From contig NZ_CP071793.1 of the NCBI RefSeq assembly GCF_017498545.1, positions 5,543,001 to 5,607,000 on the forward strand: a stretch of DNA of 64,000 bases, in the 5' to 3' direction. Below the pieces are notes generated by a model. It worked only from the letters and a program-made list of their open reading frames with translations, was not told the DNA's origin and searched no databases. Each line of letters opens with the position of its first letter. Positions within the stretch are counted from its first letter, which is position 1. Source of the DNA: Sulfidibacter corallicola (lineage in GTDB: Bacteria; Acidobacteriota; Holophagae; Acanthopleuribacterales; Acanthopleuribacteraceae). Shown here piece by piece: positions 17,158 through 26,388 of this stretch. A program made the position numbers and the translations under genes.

Positions 17158-19041
17158 TCACCGGGACAGGGTCACGCTGGTCCATTTTTCGTGGATCGGG
17201 AAATCGAAACCCCGCGGTGCCACGCCCAATTGGAACTCCAACTGGGGGTAGTCGGCGCGCTGGACCCAGAAGGTGCCCGACTCGTCGGCCCTCGGGTACG
17301 CGTATTCCTGTGGGTCGGTACGCGCGTTCTGCCTGACGCGACAGTGGATGTCGTAGTCGCCGTCGTGATCGGTGGTGACGTCGATGCCCACCCAGTCGCC
17401 GTCCTCGCGGATCGAACCGTAGAGGCGGGGCAGATTGGCCAATTCCGGAACGAGCCCCTCGGCTTCCTCTTGCAGGGCGCGATACCAGGCGTTGATGGTT
17501 TCGTCGAAGTTGTAGCCCGCGTGTTGGAAGGTGTCGCGCCACAAGGTGATGCCCTGCAAATCGCTCGGTGCGTCCGCGCGACCCATTGCGGCCAGGATGC
17601 GGCCCGGCGCCTCGTCGCCGTGTTGTTCGATCAGAGCCTTGATGAACATGAAGCCGAGGGGGTATACCAAATTGCCGTCGAAGTCGGCGACCAAGGCCCC
17701 GTTGTTCATCAGGGTGTCGAAATCGGGTTCCTTGCGGTCGTGGGCCACCGCTGCGATCAACCGGTAGTTGGGTTCGTCAGCCCAGTCGCTGAAAAAGCGT
17801 TGCTCCACGTACTCGGCCAGTCCTTCGTTGAAGAACCGCGTGGACTCGAACTCTTCGGACAGCACGTGGTCACTCAACTTGTTCGCGTAGACGTGGGTGG
17901 TCTCGTGGGCCAGGGTCGCGATGGCGCGTTGGCGATCCAACAGGGTGCCCGTGCTGATGCGGATGCTCTTCCAGAACGCGAGCCCGGCGATGTGCTGTCC
18001 GGCGGGGCTGGAACCGTCGACCGGAATCACGCCCATCGGTTCCGCGGCCAGGAAGGAGACCACCCGATCGTGTGCGGCATCCGCGTCGACCAGGTTGGGT
18101 TTGATGGTGTTGGCCAGGTTCTCGGGAAAGCTGAACGTGAAGCGCTCGGTTCGAAATCGGGCCACTTCCCAACTCGCGAACACGGCCGATTGGTCCGAAA
18201 TCCCGTTTTCCTCGTCACCGTCGGCGATCGTGATCATCAGCAACAGGACCCAGGCCACCACCGAAAGCACGCCGCTGCAGCCCAGCAGGAACCGACCGCC
18301 GCTGCGATCGCGCAGGTGTTGTACCGCATTGGCGAGCACCAGGCCGCCGCCGCAGAAGAGCCACCAGGCGAGACCCAGCAGAATCGTGGCCACGGGCAAT
18401 TGGAGCGCCAACATCCGCCAGGGGATGGGCCAGTGGTGGCCTTCCAACAGCGGTTGGGTCAGGTTGCAGGGGTTCCAGACCGTGATGGCCGGATAGACGC
18501 GGTGGATCGCCACGTAGGCCGCGAAGACGAGGGCGGCCAGGATCCATCCGAAGCGCCGCAGGAAGGAAAAGAGAAGACCTGCCGAGAGGAAAATGTAGAG
18601 CTGGCAACCTACCAACAGCAGCGAGGTGCCGGCGAGGTTCCAGTGAAATCCGGGATCGATGCTGGTTCGCGAAAAGAACTGCTGGACCAGGCAACGCGCG
18701 GTTTCCACGAGCGGTCCCGCGAACAGGACCGCGAAACCGGCCCAGAACTTGGCCCAAAACACCTGTGAGCGACTCGTCGGCAGCCCGTCCAGGAAGTGAA
18801 TGGTGCGCAGGTCCACCTCGCGAACCAACAAACTGCTGGCCAGCGAAAACGACAGGAAGAAGGCGAACAGGTTGGCCGTATCCCAGCTACCCTCCTGGAT
18901 GAAGGTCAGGTGGTTCAACAGGGGAGACTGGTCGGGGAAATCGGTCAGCAATTCGAAGATCGCCTCCGTGCAGTAGACCAGTAGAACGAGCACCAGAAAC
19001 GGTTGTAGCGCCTTGATTTCTTTGAGCAGGAGTTTCCCCAT
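17158..19041 (-). CDS. ABC-2 permease fused to a peptidase-MA-like domain (HExxH intact)
   Basis: A 627-residue fusion. Residues 1-~345 are an ABC-2 type permease with about six hydrophobic segments (LKEIKALQPFLVLVLLVY at the start). The C-terminal half is exported and carries HETTH (379-383) and NEGLAEYVE (Glu406), the metal-binding pattern of gluzincin/peptidase-MA domains; the final ~110 residues are beta-rich. It starts at 19041 with a TGATG overlap to the preceding gene. The reading frame continues upstream to 19416, but that part is shadow. It is the third gene of an ATPase-permease-permease operon and probably an envelope exporter with a built-in protease. Confidence 0.85.
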   Translation of the reverse strand: MGKLLLKEIKALQPFLVLVLLVYCTEAIFELLTDFPDQSPLLNHLTFIQEGSWDTANLFAFFLSFSLASSLLVREVDLRTIHFLDGLPTSRSQVFWAKFWAGFAVLFAGPLVETARCLVQQFFSRTSIDPGFHWNLAGTSLLLVGCQLYIFLSAGLLFSFLRRFGWILAALVFAAYVAIHRVYPAITVWNPCNLTQPLLEGHHWPIPWRMLALQLPVATILLGLAWWLFCGGGLVLANAVQHLRDRSGGRFLLGCSGVLSVVAWVLLLMITIADGDEENGISDQSAVFASWEVARFRTERFTFSFPENLANTIKPNLVDADAAHDRVVSFLAAEPMGVIPVDGSSPAGQHIAGLAFWKSIRISTGTLLDRQRAIATLAHETTHVYANKLSDHVLSEEFESTRFFNEGLAEYVEQRFFSDWADEPNYRLIAAVAHDRKEPDFDTLMNNGALVADFDGNLVYPLGFMFIKALIEQHGDEAPGRILAAMGRADAPSDLQGITLWRDTFQHAGYNFDETINAWYRALQEEAEGLVPELANLPRLYGSIREDGDWVGIDVTTDHDGDYDIHCRVRQNARTDPQEYAYPRADESGTFWVQRADYPQLEFQLGVAPRGFDFPIHEKWTSVTLSR

Positions 19042-20948
19042 CAGGGCACCTCCATGCGTCGCCACCCGGAAATGATCGGGCAACCCAGGGCTTCGACGTA
19101 GAGGGAGACGGTCCAGGCGAAGCGGGTGCGGACCGAGTAGGTCTCGGGAAGGTCGACCCACTCCAGTGCCGTGGGTGCGGGGAGTTCCTCCACCCTGACG
19201 TCGCGGGGCGGGATCAGCCATTCGTAGCGAGGCAATCGCAAGTAGCGCAACTGCACCCGTGTTTCGGGCGACAGATCGTCGGGGGATCGCAGCCGAATGG
19301 CCAGGCGCCGGGTTTTTTCGGAAAGGGTGCGTGCATTCAGCTCGGCCTCGAGACGGGGGATGGTGGCAAGCGCCTCGGCCCGTTCCGTTCGAGAACGCGC
19401 CAGTCGCTCCGACCAACGGGCGACGAGATCCCCGTAGTCGACGTCGGTGTGTTCGAAGATCACCTCGCCGATCGGATTGGCCAACTCGTGGAAAAACGCG
19501 CGAAAGTCGCGCTCCGGAGGGCGGCCCAGCTTTTCGCGGAACACGGCCTGCAGGGCGCCCGGATCGCTGTGGTCCAGAAGTTCCTGGACGCCTACCCAGG
19601 CCACCGCCCGGGCCATGTCGGTCCCGAGTTGCTCGCGAAAGGAAATCCAGCGAGCCAGGGTCTCCTCACCCCGGAAGGCATGCGACGCATAGGCAGCCCG
19701 CAGGTGAACCCGCGCCAGGTGATCCGGTTCCGTTTCATCGCGAAGCAGCCACCATTGCGTGAAACCGTCGATCAACCAGAAATTTCGTTCCAGGTAGACC
19801 CGCGTCTGGGAATAGGTGTCCAAAAGCTCGGGAATCAACCATGCGAAAAAGGGCTCGGAATCCCAGGTCTCGGGTTGGTAGCGCATGCGAACCACAAACC
19901 CCTCGGCATGGCTCAAATAGCCGAGCTCGAACTTGTCCGGGTCCAGATCCTGGCGCAGGGTGATGAAAATGTCCGGGAGCGGTCCCAGCGAAAGGTAGTC
20001 GCGCAACGCGACCAGTTCGGCGTGGGTTTCGTCAGCCAGGGCCTGGCGCGCCGATTCCGTCAAATGGGGATCCTGGCCCACCCGAATCGTGACGCCGTCG
20101 CCCTGGACCACCATCGATTCGGACATTTCGTAGGGCGCCTTGGGCCGCTTGTTGTCGTAAAGCGCGATCAGGAGAATGGTGGACAGAAGAATGCCGGACA
20201 TGAAAATCTTTTCGCGATGGGACATCTTGATGGCGAGCATCGTCGCCACGGAGCCTTCGCGAGCCAGGGACATGACCAGCGCCAGGACCTGGAACAGCAG
20301 GCCCAAACCCAAGGCCAGCTTCAAATCGTCGACGGGATAGACCTCCGCTTCGAAGGCGAACCGCGAATCCATGGCCAACGCGATCGGGCCTTTTTCGGAC
20401 AGGTCCAGATCCAAGGTACTGCTGATGAACAGCGTGCTCAGGGCGATCATGAAAAAGCCGGGAATGCGGTAGCGGCCCATGAAGGCGAAGGCGTAGAGCA
20501 GGCTGTAGGCGAAGTATAGAAACACCAGGCTGCGCACCGCGATGATCGAAAGGAGGCCTTCCTGCATCGCCTCGCCGTAGATCCAGGTGGCCCACAGGTA
20601 CATCAGGAAGGTGGGTGCCACGGTCGCCAGCAGGGCGGTGAAGCCCAGCAGCCACTTCACCCAGAAAATGGAGAGACGGTGAACCGGCAGCGACTCCAGG
20701 AACAGTTGGGTCTTGGCGGTGAACTCGCTGTTGACGAGGCGGTGGCCCAACAGCAGGGTGACCGTCAAGGGCGTCACCACGAGGAACACCTGAAATGGCT
20801 GCCAGTGGGATCCGCGAGCTCGGTTGGATATGGACATCCACAGCAGCAGGCCGGCCAGGATTTGGACGAGAACCAGCACCAGCAGCATCGTCGTTCCGTG
20901 TTGGCGAAACTCCTTTCGAATCAATCCCTGCAGTGCGTTCCCAGTCAT
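19041..20948 (-). CDS. ABC-2 permease fused to a degenerate peptidase-like domain
   Basis: A 635-residue paralogue of the downstream gene. Residues 1-~345 form the membrane part (LLVLVLVQILAGLLLW, LVVTPLTVTLLLGHR, and others). The C-terminal domain aligns by pattern with its neighbour, but where HETTH is expected it reads PELLDTYSQ, and NEGLAEY has become IDGFTQWW, so the metal ligands are gone. It is therefore presumably a non-catalytic partner or substrate-binding domain. It overlaps the ATPase gene by ATGA (20945-20948) and the next gene by TGATG, so all three should be made in fixed ratio. Confidence 0.82.
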   Translation of the reverse strand: MTGNALQGLIRKEFRQHGTTMLLVLVLVQILAGLLLWMSISNRARGSHWQPFQVFLVVTPLTVTLLLGHRLVNSEFTAKTQLFLESLPVHRLSIFWVKWLLGFTALLATVAPTFLMYLWATWIYGEAMQEGLLSIIAVRSLVFLYFAYSLLYAFAFMGRYRIPGFFMIALSTLFISSTLDLDLSEKGPIALAMDSRFAFEAEVYPVDDLKLALGLGLLFQVLALVMSLAREGSVATMLAIKMSHREKIFMSGILLSTILLIALYDNKRPKAPYEMSESMVVQGDGVTIRVGQDPHLTESARQALADETHAELVALRDYLSLGPLPDIFITLRQDLDPDKFELGYLSHAEGFVVRMRYQPETWDSEPFFAWLIPELLDTYSQTRVYLERNFWLIDGFTQWWLLRDETEPDHLARVHLRAAYASHAFRGEETLARWISFREQLGTDMARAVAWVGVQELLDHSDPGALQAVFREKLGRPPERDFRAFFHELANPIGEVIFEHTDVDYGDLVARWSERLARSRTERAEALATIPRLEAELNARTLSEKTRRLAIRLRSPDDLSPETRVQLRYLRLPRYEWLIPPRDVRVEELPAPTALEWVDLPETYSVRTRFAWTVSLYVEALGCPIISGWRRMEVP

Positions 20949-21898
20949 ACGATCAGGTCCCGTTCCACCGTCAGGCCCAGAAAGATGTCTTCCAGGCTGA
21001 GGCGGGATTCCACGGTCTGGTGGTCGCGTTGCCAGGAGTGCCAGGATCTCGGTTCCGCACGCATGACCAGCGAACCGTGTTTGACGTCCTTCTGCAATAC
21101 CTCGAAGCCGCGAAGCCTCGCCTCGCGTTGCAGGGCTTCCAACCGATTCGGGGCCTGGGGTGCGAAGGGTTCCGGTAACTGGATCTGGCGCACCAGGTCG
21201 CCCAGTCGCGTGAGCGATCCCTGGTAACACAGGCGCCCTTCCCGCAGGATGCCGACCCGATCCGAGATGCGCTCCACCTCCTCCACGATATGGGACGAGA
21301 ACAGGGTGGTTCGCCCCTCGTGGTCGGCCTGGTAACTGACGATGTCCAGGAACTCGCGGCGCGCGGCCGGGTCCAGGCCGGCGGTGGGTTCGTCCAGAAT
21401 CAGGATTTTCGGGCGGTGGGCCAGGGCCAAGGCCAGGGCCAGCTTGACCCGCATGCCCTGTGACAGGTTCACCACCTTGCGCTTGGCCGGAAGCGAAAAG
21501 GTACCCAGCAATTGGCTGTAGTACGTCATGTCCCAACTGGGATAGAACCGGCTGACGAAGCGTCCCAGGTAACGACAGGTCATCCAGGGGTAGAAGAACT
21601 GCTCCTGGGAAACGTAGCCGATTTGCTGTTTCTCGACGACGCCGGGTCGCTGGCGAAACTCACCGAACCAGGACAGGCGCCCGCGATCGGCCTTTTGGAT
21701 GCCCATCAATATCTGAATCGAAGTCGTCTTTCCGGCGCCGTTCCGACCTAGAAAGCCGTAGACTTGACCCTCGCGAACCGATAGGTTCAGGCCTTTGAGA
21801 ACCTGAAAGCTGCCAAAAGACTTGGTCAGGTCACTCGTTCGCAGTAAAACACGACCCGGCCGTTTGGGGGCTTTGGACGAAGCGGGCGCTTCCTGCAT
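20945..21898 (-). CDS. ABC transporter ATP-binding protein
   Basis: About 317 residues. It has Walker A GRNGAGKTTS, a Q-loop (YVSQEQFF), signature LSQGMRVKLALALAL, Walker B ILILDEPTAGLDP and the H-loop SSHIVEE, typical of ABC-2-type exporters. A C-terminal ~90-residue extension follows the nucleotide-binding domain. GGAGG precedes the start; ATG 21898 and TTG 21901 are both possible. It is first in the operon with the two permease-peptidase fusions and should power them. Confidence 0.93.
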   Translation of the reverse strand: MQEAPASSKAPKRPGRVLLRTSDLTKSFGSFQVLKGLNLSVREGQVYGFLGRNGAGKTTSIQILMGIQKADRGRLSWFGEFRQRPGVVEKQQIGYVSQEQFFYPWMTCRYLGRFVSRFYPSWDMTYYSQLLGTFSLPAKRKVVNLSQGMRVKLALALALAHRPKILILDEPTAGLDPAARREFLDIVSYQADHEGRTTLFSSHIVEEVERISDRVGILREGRLCYQGSLTRLGDLVRQIQLPEPFAPQAPNRLEALQREARLRGFEVLQKDVKHGSLVMRAEPRSWHSWQRDHQTVESRLSLEDIFLGLTVERDLIV

Positions 21899-21901
21899 CA
21901 A

Positions 21902-22675
21902 TGAGGGCCTCCGCGGGGAACGTATGTGAATCTAGAAGGTTAACGCGAAAAAAAGCGAAGGTGTTCCAGCTTAACAGCTTTGTCGGCAGGCGTCCACGCA
22001 TGTTTTCCACGGGGCGGGCGTCCCGCGGCATGCCGGGCGGTCTCCGCGACCGGGAAGTCGATACCGGACCGCTTTTCATCCGCGATGGACCATGGTTCCG
22101 ATAACTTGCAGAAATTCGGCCATGCGAGGTGTCTTCTCCTACACGGGGGAGAGGTGCCCGCGTTTGGGCGCGGCATCCTCGGTGATGACTGGGCGACGGG
22201 TCTTTCATTATCTCAAACAAGCCCGCATCCAGAAACAGCGGTTTTGCGGCAGGGGTCGATTGGATTCCATTCGACACGCCTTCTTTTTTGGCACACTCCG
22301 GTCACCGATCCCGCTCTTTAGGAACAGCGGCGTCCACGAACGGTGTCGCGTTCGATCGGGCGTGCCCGCGAGCCGAATATGCGTTTCACGGATGTGGCGC
22401 CGCATCGTCATGATGGAGAAATCACTGGAAAGATCGAACGCCGCAGATCGTCGCCATCTCAGGGTTTTGACGTGGAACTCAAAGTGCCCTCATCTTTTTT
22501 GTGTTAGATTGAAGGACAATACAATGCAGTGACCGGAGCTGAACGGGCGGAATCAGGATCCCTTCGGAATCGTAACCATATAAAGCGTGTGAGCTTTCGA
22601 TCCCCATCCCCCAGCACCAGGGAAACTCCCGGCGTCGGATTATTCGGATCGGCACAGCTCAGGAAGGAGCCTAGA
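21902..22675. other. Divergent intergenic region, no gene seen
   Basis: About 775 bp between the ABC operon (minus) and the HAD nucleotidase (plus). Several open frames cross it, but their translations are low-quality and frame-ambiguous. A TACAAT at 22520-22525, 150 bp before the nucleotidase start, could be a -10 element, but I see no matching -35. Confidence 0.45.
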
Positions 22676-24346
22676 TTGGGAAAGAAAACTATCGATACGC
22701 GTCTCAAGAGCTTGTTGAATGCAGACTTCGAACGAGAAGGCGGGGACATTGGCCAGCCGTATCTCGAAAATCGCATCTTTACCAACCGCACCATCAAGAT
22801 GAGTCGCATCAAGGCCGTGGGCTTCGATATGGATTACACCCTGGCCGAATACAAGCAGGACGCGCTCGATCAATTGACCATGAAGCTGGCGCTCAATCTC
22901 CTGGTCGACCGAAATGGGTATTCCGAAGAAATTCTGAAAATTCCCTACAAGCCCGGATTCACCATTCGCGGTCTCGTGATCGATACCTTGACTGGTAATG
23001 TTCTGAAAATGGACAAGTTCCGCTATGTCAGCCTGGCCTATCACGGCCTGCGGCCCCTGGATTCCGACAGGCGGGCCGCCATGTACAACGCCACCCGTAT
23101 CGATTTCCACTCGGGGCGCTATCGCTCCGTCGACACCCTGTTCGAATTGTTGGAAACCTATCTGTTTGCCGCCATCATCGATCACGTGGATCAGGCGGAA
23201 GGGCCGCGGGACGACTACACCGAGCTGTACCGCGATATCCGCAACGCCATCGATACCTGCCACAGCGACGGCTCCCTGAAAAAACAGATCATGAGCGATC
23301 CCGACCACTACATCAAAAGCGATCCCATGTTGATTCCGGCACTTCACAAGTTTCGCGAGGCCGGCAAGCGCCTGTTCGTGGTCACCAACTCCGAGCCCGA
23401 CTATACCGATTTCATGCTGACCTACCTGTTCCGCAACGCCAGTCCCTTTTTCAAGGGTTGGCGGCACTGCTTCGACCTGGTGGGCTCTGCGGCACGCAAG
23501 CCGACTTTTTTCAACGAAGGCCAGCCGCTCGAAATCATCGAGGACGGCGACAACCTGTTCTTCTCCGGCGGGAACCTGGACTTTCTGGAAGAGCGGCTGC
23601 GAATCAAGGGCGATCAGGTGCTGTACGTGGGCGACCACATTTACGGCGACATTCTCAAAAGCAAACACAGCACGCACTGGCGCACCTGCATCATCGTGCC
23701 CGAGCTCGAGTTCCAGGTTCGGGCCGAGGAAGAAGCCAAACCGTTTTTGATGGAACTCCTAGCCAACGAAACGCGGCGCAAACAGCTCACCATGGAACTC
23801 ACTTGGCGGCGCGGCCAGGTCTACGACCTGCACCAGTTCAAGGAATCCGAGGCGGACGAACTGGAGCGCAACCACCTGGAACGCATCGACGAGCGCATCG
23901 AAGAACTGGACCGACAGTTGGAGCACCACAACCGCGAGCTTTCGGACCTGCTCTTTCAATCGCGGGACCTGCGTCGCCGCATCAGCAATACCTTCAATTC
24001 CTATTGGGGGCGTTTGTTCAAGACCGGCGGCCAACTGAGCAACTTTGCCGAGCAGATTCGCGATTACGCCTGCATCTACACCTCGGCGGTCAGCAACTTC
24101 AATTTCTACAACGGGCAGGTGTACCTCGAGAGCATGGTGTCTCCGATGCCTCACGAGAAAAACCTCTACCCCGTCGGCGATGTGAACTTCGATGCGAGTT
24201 TGGACGGGGGACGCCATCCGAACGAGCTTCCGTTGGCGGAGGCGGTCGACCTCGACCCCTCGTCGGAAGAAGGGATCGAGGAGGTTGAGGATCGACAGGA
24301 GGACCTTTCCACCGAGGAGTCGATTACCTCGCCAGCACCCGGTTGA
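22676..24346 (+). CDS. HAD-family 5'-nucleotidase (NT5C2/IMP-GMP-type)
   Basis: A 556-residue protein from a TTG (22676) preceded by AGGAAGGAG (22661-22669) at 6-nt spacing; the frame is open upstream to 22529 but without a comparable ribosome site. GFDMDYTLAEYK supplies the HAD nucleophile and acid/base Asp pair; FVVTNSEPDYT and VLYVGDHIYGDIL are HAD motifs II/III and IV. Cap segments and the C-terminal coiled coil (ERIDERIEELDRQLEHH) match the purine cytosolic 5'-nucleotidase family, which dephosphorylates purine monophosphates. The acidic tail is probably disordered. The family is best known from eukaryotes and sporadic in bacteria. Confidence 0.85.
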   Translation: MGKKTIDTRLKSLLNADFEREGGDIGQPYLENRIFTNRTIKMSRIKAVGFDMDYTLAEYKQDALDQLTMKLALNLLVDRNGYSEEILKIPYKPGFTIRGLVIDTLTGNVLKMDKFRYVSLAYHGLRPLDSDRRAAMYNATRIDFHSGRYRSVDTLFELLETYLFAAIIDHVDQAEGPRDDYTELYRDIRNAIDTCHSDGSLKKQIMSDPDHYIKSDPMLIPALHKFREAGKRLFVVTNSEPDYTDFMLTYLFRNASPFFKGWRHCFDLVGSAARKPTFFNEGQPLEIIEDGDNLFFSGGNLDFLEERLRIKGDQVLYVGDHIYGDILKSKHSTHWRTCIIVPELEFQVRAEEEAKPFLMELLANETRRKQLTMELTWRRGQVYDLHQFKESEADELERNHLERIDERIEELDRQLEHHNRELSDLLFQSRDLRRRISNTFNSYWGRLFKTGGQLSNFAEQIRDYACIYTSAVSNFNFYNGQVYLESMVSPMPHEKNLYPVGDVNFDASLDGGRHPNELPLAEAVDLDPSSEEGIEEVEDRQEDLSTEESITSPAPG

Positions 24347-24383
24347 TTCGAAGTTCAGCCCTTGAAAACCAGTCGTCGCGTGT

Positions 24384-24878
24384 TCAGGTGACCGAGACGA
24401 CTTCGCCCCCGGTCATCGACTGAAGGTCCTGGGGCGACAGGCCGAACACGGCGAAGGGCGTGCCCGCGGCGGCCCAGAGTTCGGTGTGGACCATCAGGTC
24501 CTGGTCGATATAGGCTTTGATGTCGCGCGCAAAGCCGACCGGCGGGATGCCGCCGATGGCGAAGCCGGTCACGGTGCGCGTGAATTCGGCGTCGGCTTTG
24601 CGAATCTTCTCGCCGATCAGGCGGCCCAGGCGCTTTTCGTGCACGCGATTGGCGCCGCTGACGGCTACGTAATAGGGCTCGCCGCTTTCTTTTCCCTGAA
24701 AAATCAAGGACTTGACGATCTGGGCCACGTCACAGCCGATGGCCGCGGCGGCTTCCTCGGCGGTACGAGTGCTGTCCGGCAGCTCCACGACCTGGGCTTC
24801 GATGCCCCGTTCGGCGAGCGCGGTCTGGACTTTCAGGGCCGATGAGGCGAGGGCTTTTTGCGTAGTGGTATCTTCCAC
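24384..24878 (-). CDS. YbaK/EbsC-family aminoacyl-tRNA deacylase
   Basis: A 164-residue cytoplasmic protein of the YbaK/prolyl-tRNA-synthetase-associated domain family, which hydrolyses mischarged tRNA (for example Cys-tRNAPro). Visible features are TAEEAAAAIGCDVAQIVKSLIF, the conserved Lys in that segment, and GFAIGGIPPVGF near residue 112. The GTG start at 24878 has GAGGAG upstream; no ATG gives a full-length domain. The substrate cannot be read from sequence. It is convergent with the nucleotidase gene. Confidence 0.88.
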   Translation of the reverse strand: MEDTTTQKALASSALKVQTALAERGIEAQVVELPDSTRTAEEAAAAIGCDVAQIVKSLIFQGKESGEPYYVAVSGANRVHEKRLGRLIGEKIRKADAEFTRTVTGFAIGGIPPVGFARDIKAYIDQDLMVHTELWAAAGTPFAVFGLSPQDLQSMTGGEVVSVT

Positions 24879-24918
24879 GGGTTTCTCCTCGGTCGATGGA
24901 AGTGATCGAAAGGAAAGG

Positions 24919-25494
24919 TCAATTGCCGCCCGCCGGACCGGATGCCGGGTTGCGGGGATCCAGGCGCCAGCGGTGAATTTGGGGGTTGGCCGGGCGTTCT
25001 TCCTCGTCCAACTCCTCTTCGTAACTGCCCAAGGCCAGCTCCTGGCCGCAAACCGGGCAGAAGGGATAGGGCGTGTGCACTTCGTAATGGCCCAGCCGGC
25101 AATGCCGCATCTGGCTGCCGCTGATGAAATGGAGCCGGGCCGTATGGTACAGGGCCAGGTATTTCGACTCATCGCCGCCGATCGTGCGATCCGCCTGAAA
25201 GACGATGTTCTTGATCGTCACCACCTGGCGTTCGCCGGTATCGAACCAGAGTTCGAACTTGCGGCCGTCTTTCTGGCGCTGGATGCGAAGAATGCGGTAG
25301 AGGCTGACGAACGAGGAGCCGCCTTGCCCCTGAACCTCGAATTCGTATGGGTTGAGGCCACGTAACCGGACGTTCACCATGTCCAGCTTTTCACCGTTCG
25401 GCAGGTAAACCTGGGCGTTGATGGGGCGAATGCCCGAATCTTCGCCGGTTGCCGAGCCGTCCTGCCATAAAAACAGGCACAAGATCAACCACAT
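24919..25494 (-). CDS. Exported protein with C-terminal zinc ribbon, unknown function
   Basis: A 191-residue protein I do not recognise. MWLILCLFLWQDGSA looks like a short signal peptide. The middle (~25-110) is beta-rich. The C-terminal region has CRLGHYEVHTPYPFCPVCGQEL, with Cys/His spacing like a zinc ribbon, followed by an acidic stretch. An exported zinc ribbon is unusual, so the N-terminus may instead be a membrane anchor facing the cytoplasm. It overlaps the 3' end of dapF by 10 bp, implying co-transcription. Confidence 0.65.
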   Translation of the reverse strand: MWLILCLFLWQDGSATGEDSGIRPINAQVYLPNGEKLDMVNVRLRGLNPYEFEVQGQGGSSFVSLYRILRIQRQKDGRKFELWFDTGERQVVTIKNIVFQADRTIGGDESKYLALYHTARLHFISGSQMRHCRLGHYEVHTPYPFCPVCGQELALGSYEEELDEEERPANPQIHRWRLDPRNPASGPAGGN

Positions 25495-26330
25495 CGCGCT
25501 TCTCCTACTTGCGATTCCCCGGCCACGACTTCGGTTGCGGGCCAAGTCCCCGAAAATACGTGACGGGTGCTGCCGGTGATCGCCAGGCCATCGCCTTCCA
25601 ACCACGCTTCCACCGTACCGCGCCCCTCCGGGAAGAATGTCACCCGACGCGTGCCCCGCTCGCCGAAGAGCACCAGGGCCGCCGCGTACATACCCGTGCC
25701 GCAGGCCTTGGTGAACGTCTCCACGCCGCGCTCGAAAGTTTGCACGTGCCACCCGGCCTCGGCCCGTCGTAGGAAGGTGACGTTGGTGCCCTGGGGAAAG
25801 GCTGCCAAATCGGCGCGAATGCGCGGCGCCAATTCCCGGAAACGGTTGGGGTCCATGCCTTCCAGGATGACGAACTGGGGATTGCCCACTTCCACCCGGT
25901 AACCGGAAACCAGATGATCGCCACCGCGCCAGTTGAGCGGTCGGTAGTCGCGGACGGGCAAGAAGAGAATCGGGTCGGGGTCCAGCCGATAGGCGAATTC
26001 CTGGCCTTCGGTGCGGACCCGACCGGCGGGCGCGATACGGCCGCGCCGGGCCAGCAGGGCCAGGGCGGCGCGGGTGCCGTTCAGGCAGAAGCTGTGGCTG
26101 CCGTCCGGGTCCAGGTGACCCAGGTCGGTCAACTCCGGCCGCACCGACCGTAACACCATGATGCCGTCGGCACCGATGCCGTGGTGTCGGTCGCACAGTT
26201 CCGCGACGCTTTTCGGATCGGGCTCGTGGGCCAACAGAACGAAATCGTTGCCGCACGCTTCGATTTTGTCGAATGCATCGTCGCGTTCGATACGGTCGGA
26301 AGGGGAGGATGTCATGGGGATGCCGGTCAC
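25485..26330 (-). CDS. dapF: Diaminopimelate epimerase
   Basis: A 281-residue enzyme converting LL- to meso-diaminopimelate for lysine and peptidoglycan. CGNDFVLL, HGIGADGIMVL, DGSHSFCLNGTRA (first catalytic Cys) and ACGTGMYAA (second catalytic Cys) are all present. The first Cys motif reads CLNG instead of the usual CGNG, and the first block reads IEACGNDF rather than KMHGLGNDF, so it is a diverged member with both cysteines kept. The start is GTG 26330 or ATG 26315; neither has a strong ribosome site. Confidence 0.9.
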   Translation of the reverse strand: MTGIPMTSSPSDRIERDDAFDKIEACGNDFVLLAHEPDPKSVAELCDRHHGIGADGIMVLRSVRPELTDLGHLDPDGSHSFCLNGTRAALALLARRGRIAPAGRVRTEGQEFAYRLDPDPILFLPVRDYRPLNWRGGDHLVSGYRVEVGNPQFVILEGMDPNRFRELAPRIRADLAAFPQGTNVTFLRRAEAGWHVQTFERGVETFTKACGTGMYAAALVLFGERGTRRVTFFPEGRGTVEAWLEGDGLAITGSTRHVFSGTWPATEVVAGESQVGEARCG

Positions 26331-26388
26331 CAGCCTATAAGTCTTGCCGCATTATAGCGCCGATGACCGGGGCAACGGGTGATGTCGG

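Noticed and set aside
19449..20519. 356-codon plus-strand open frame opposite the degenerate permease
   Set aside because: Gln/Gly/Val-rich shadow of the permease-peptidase gene.
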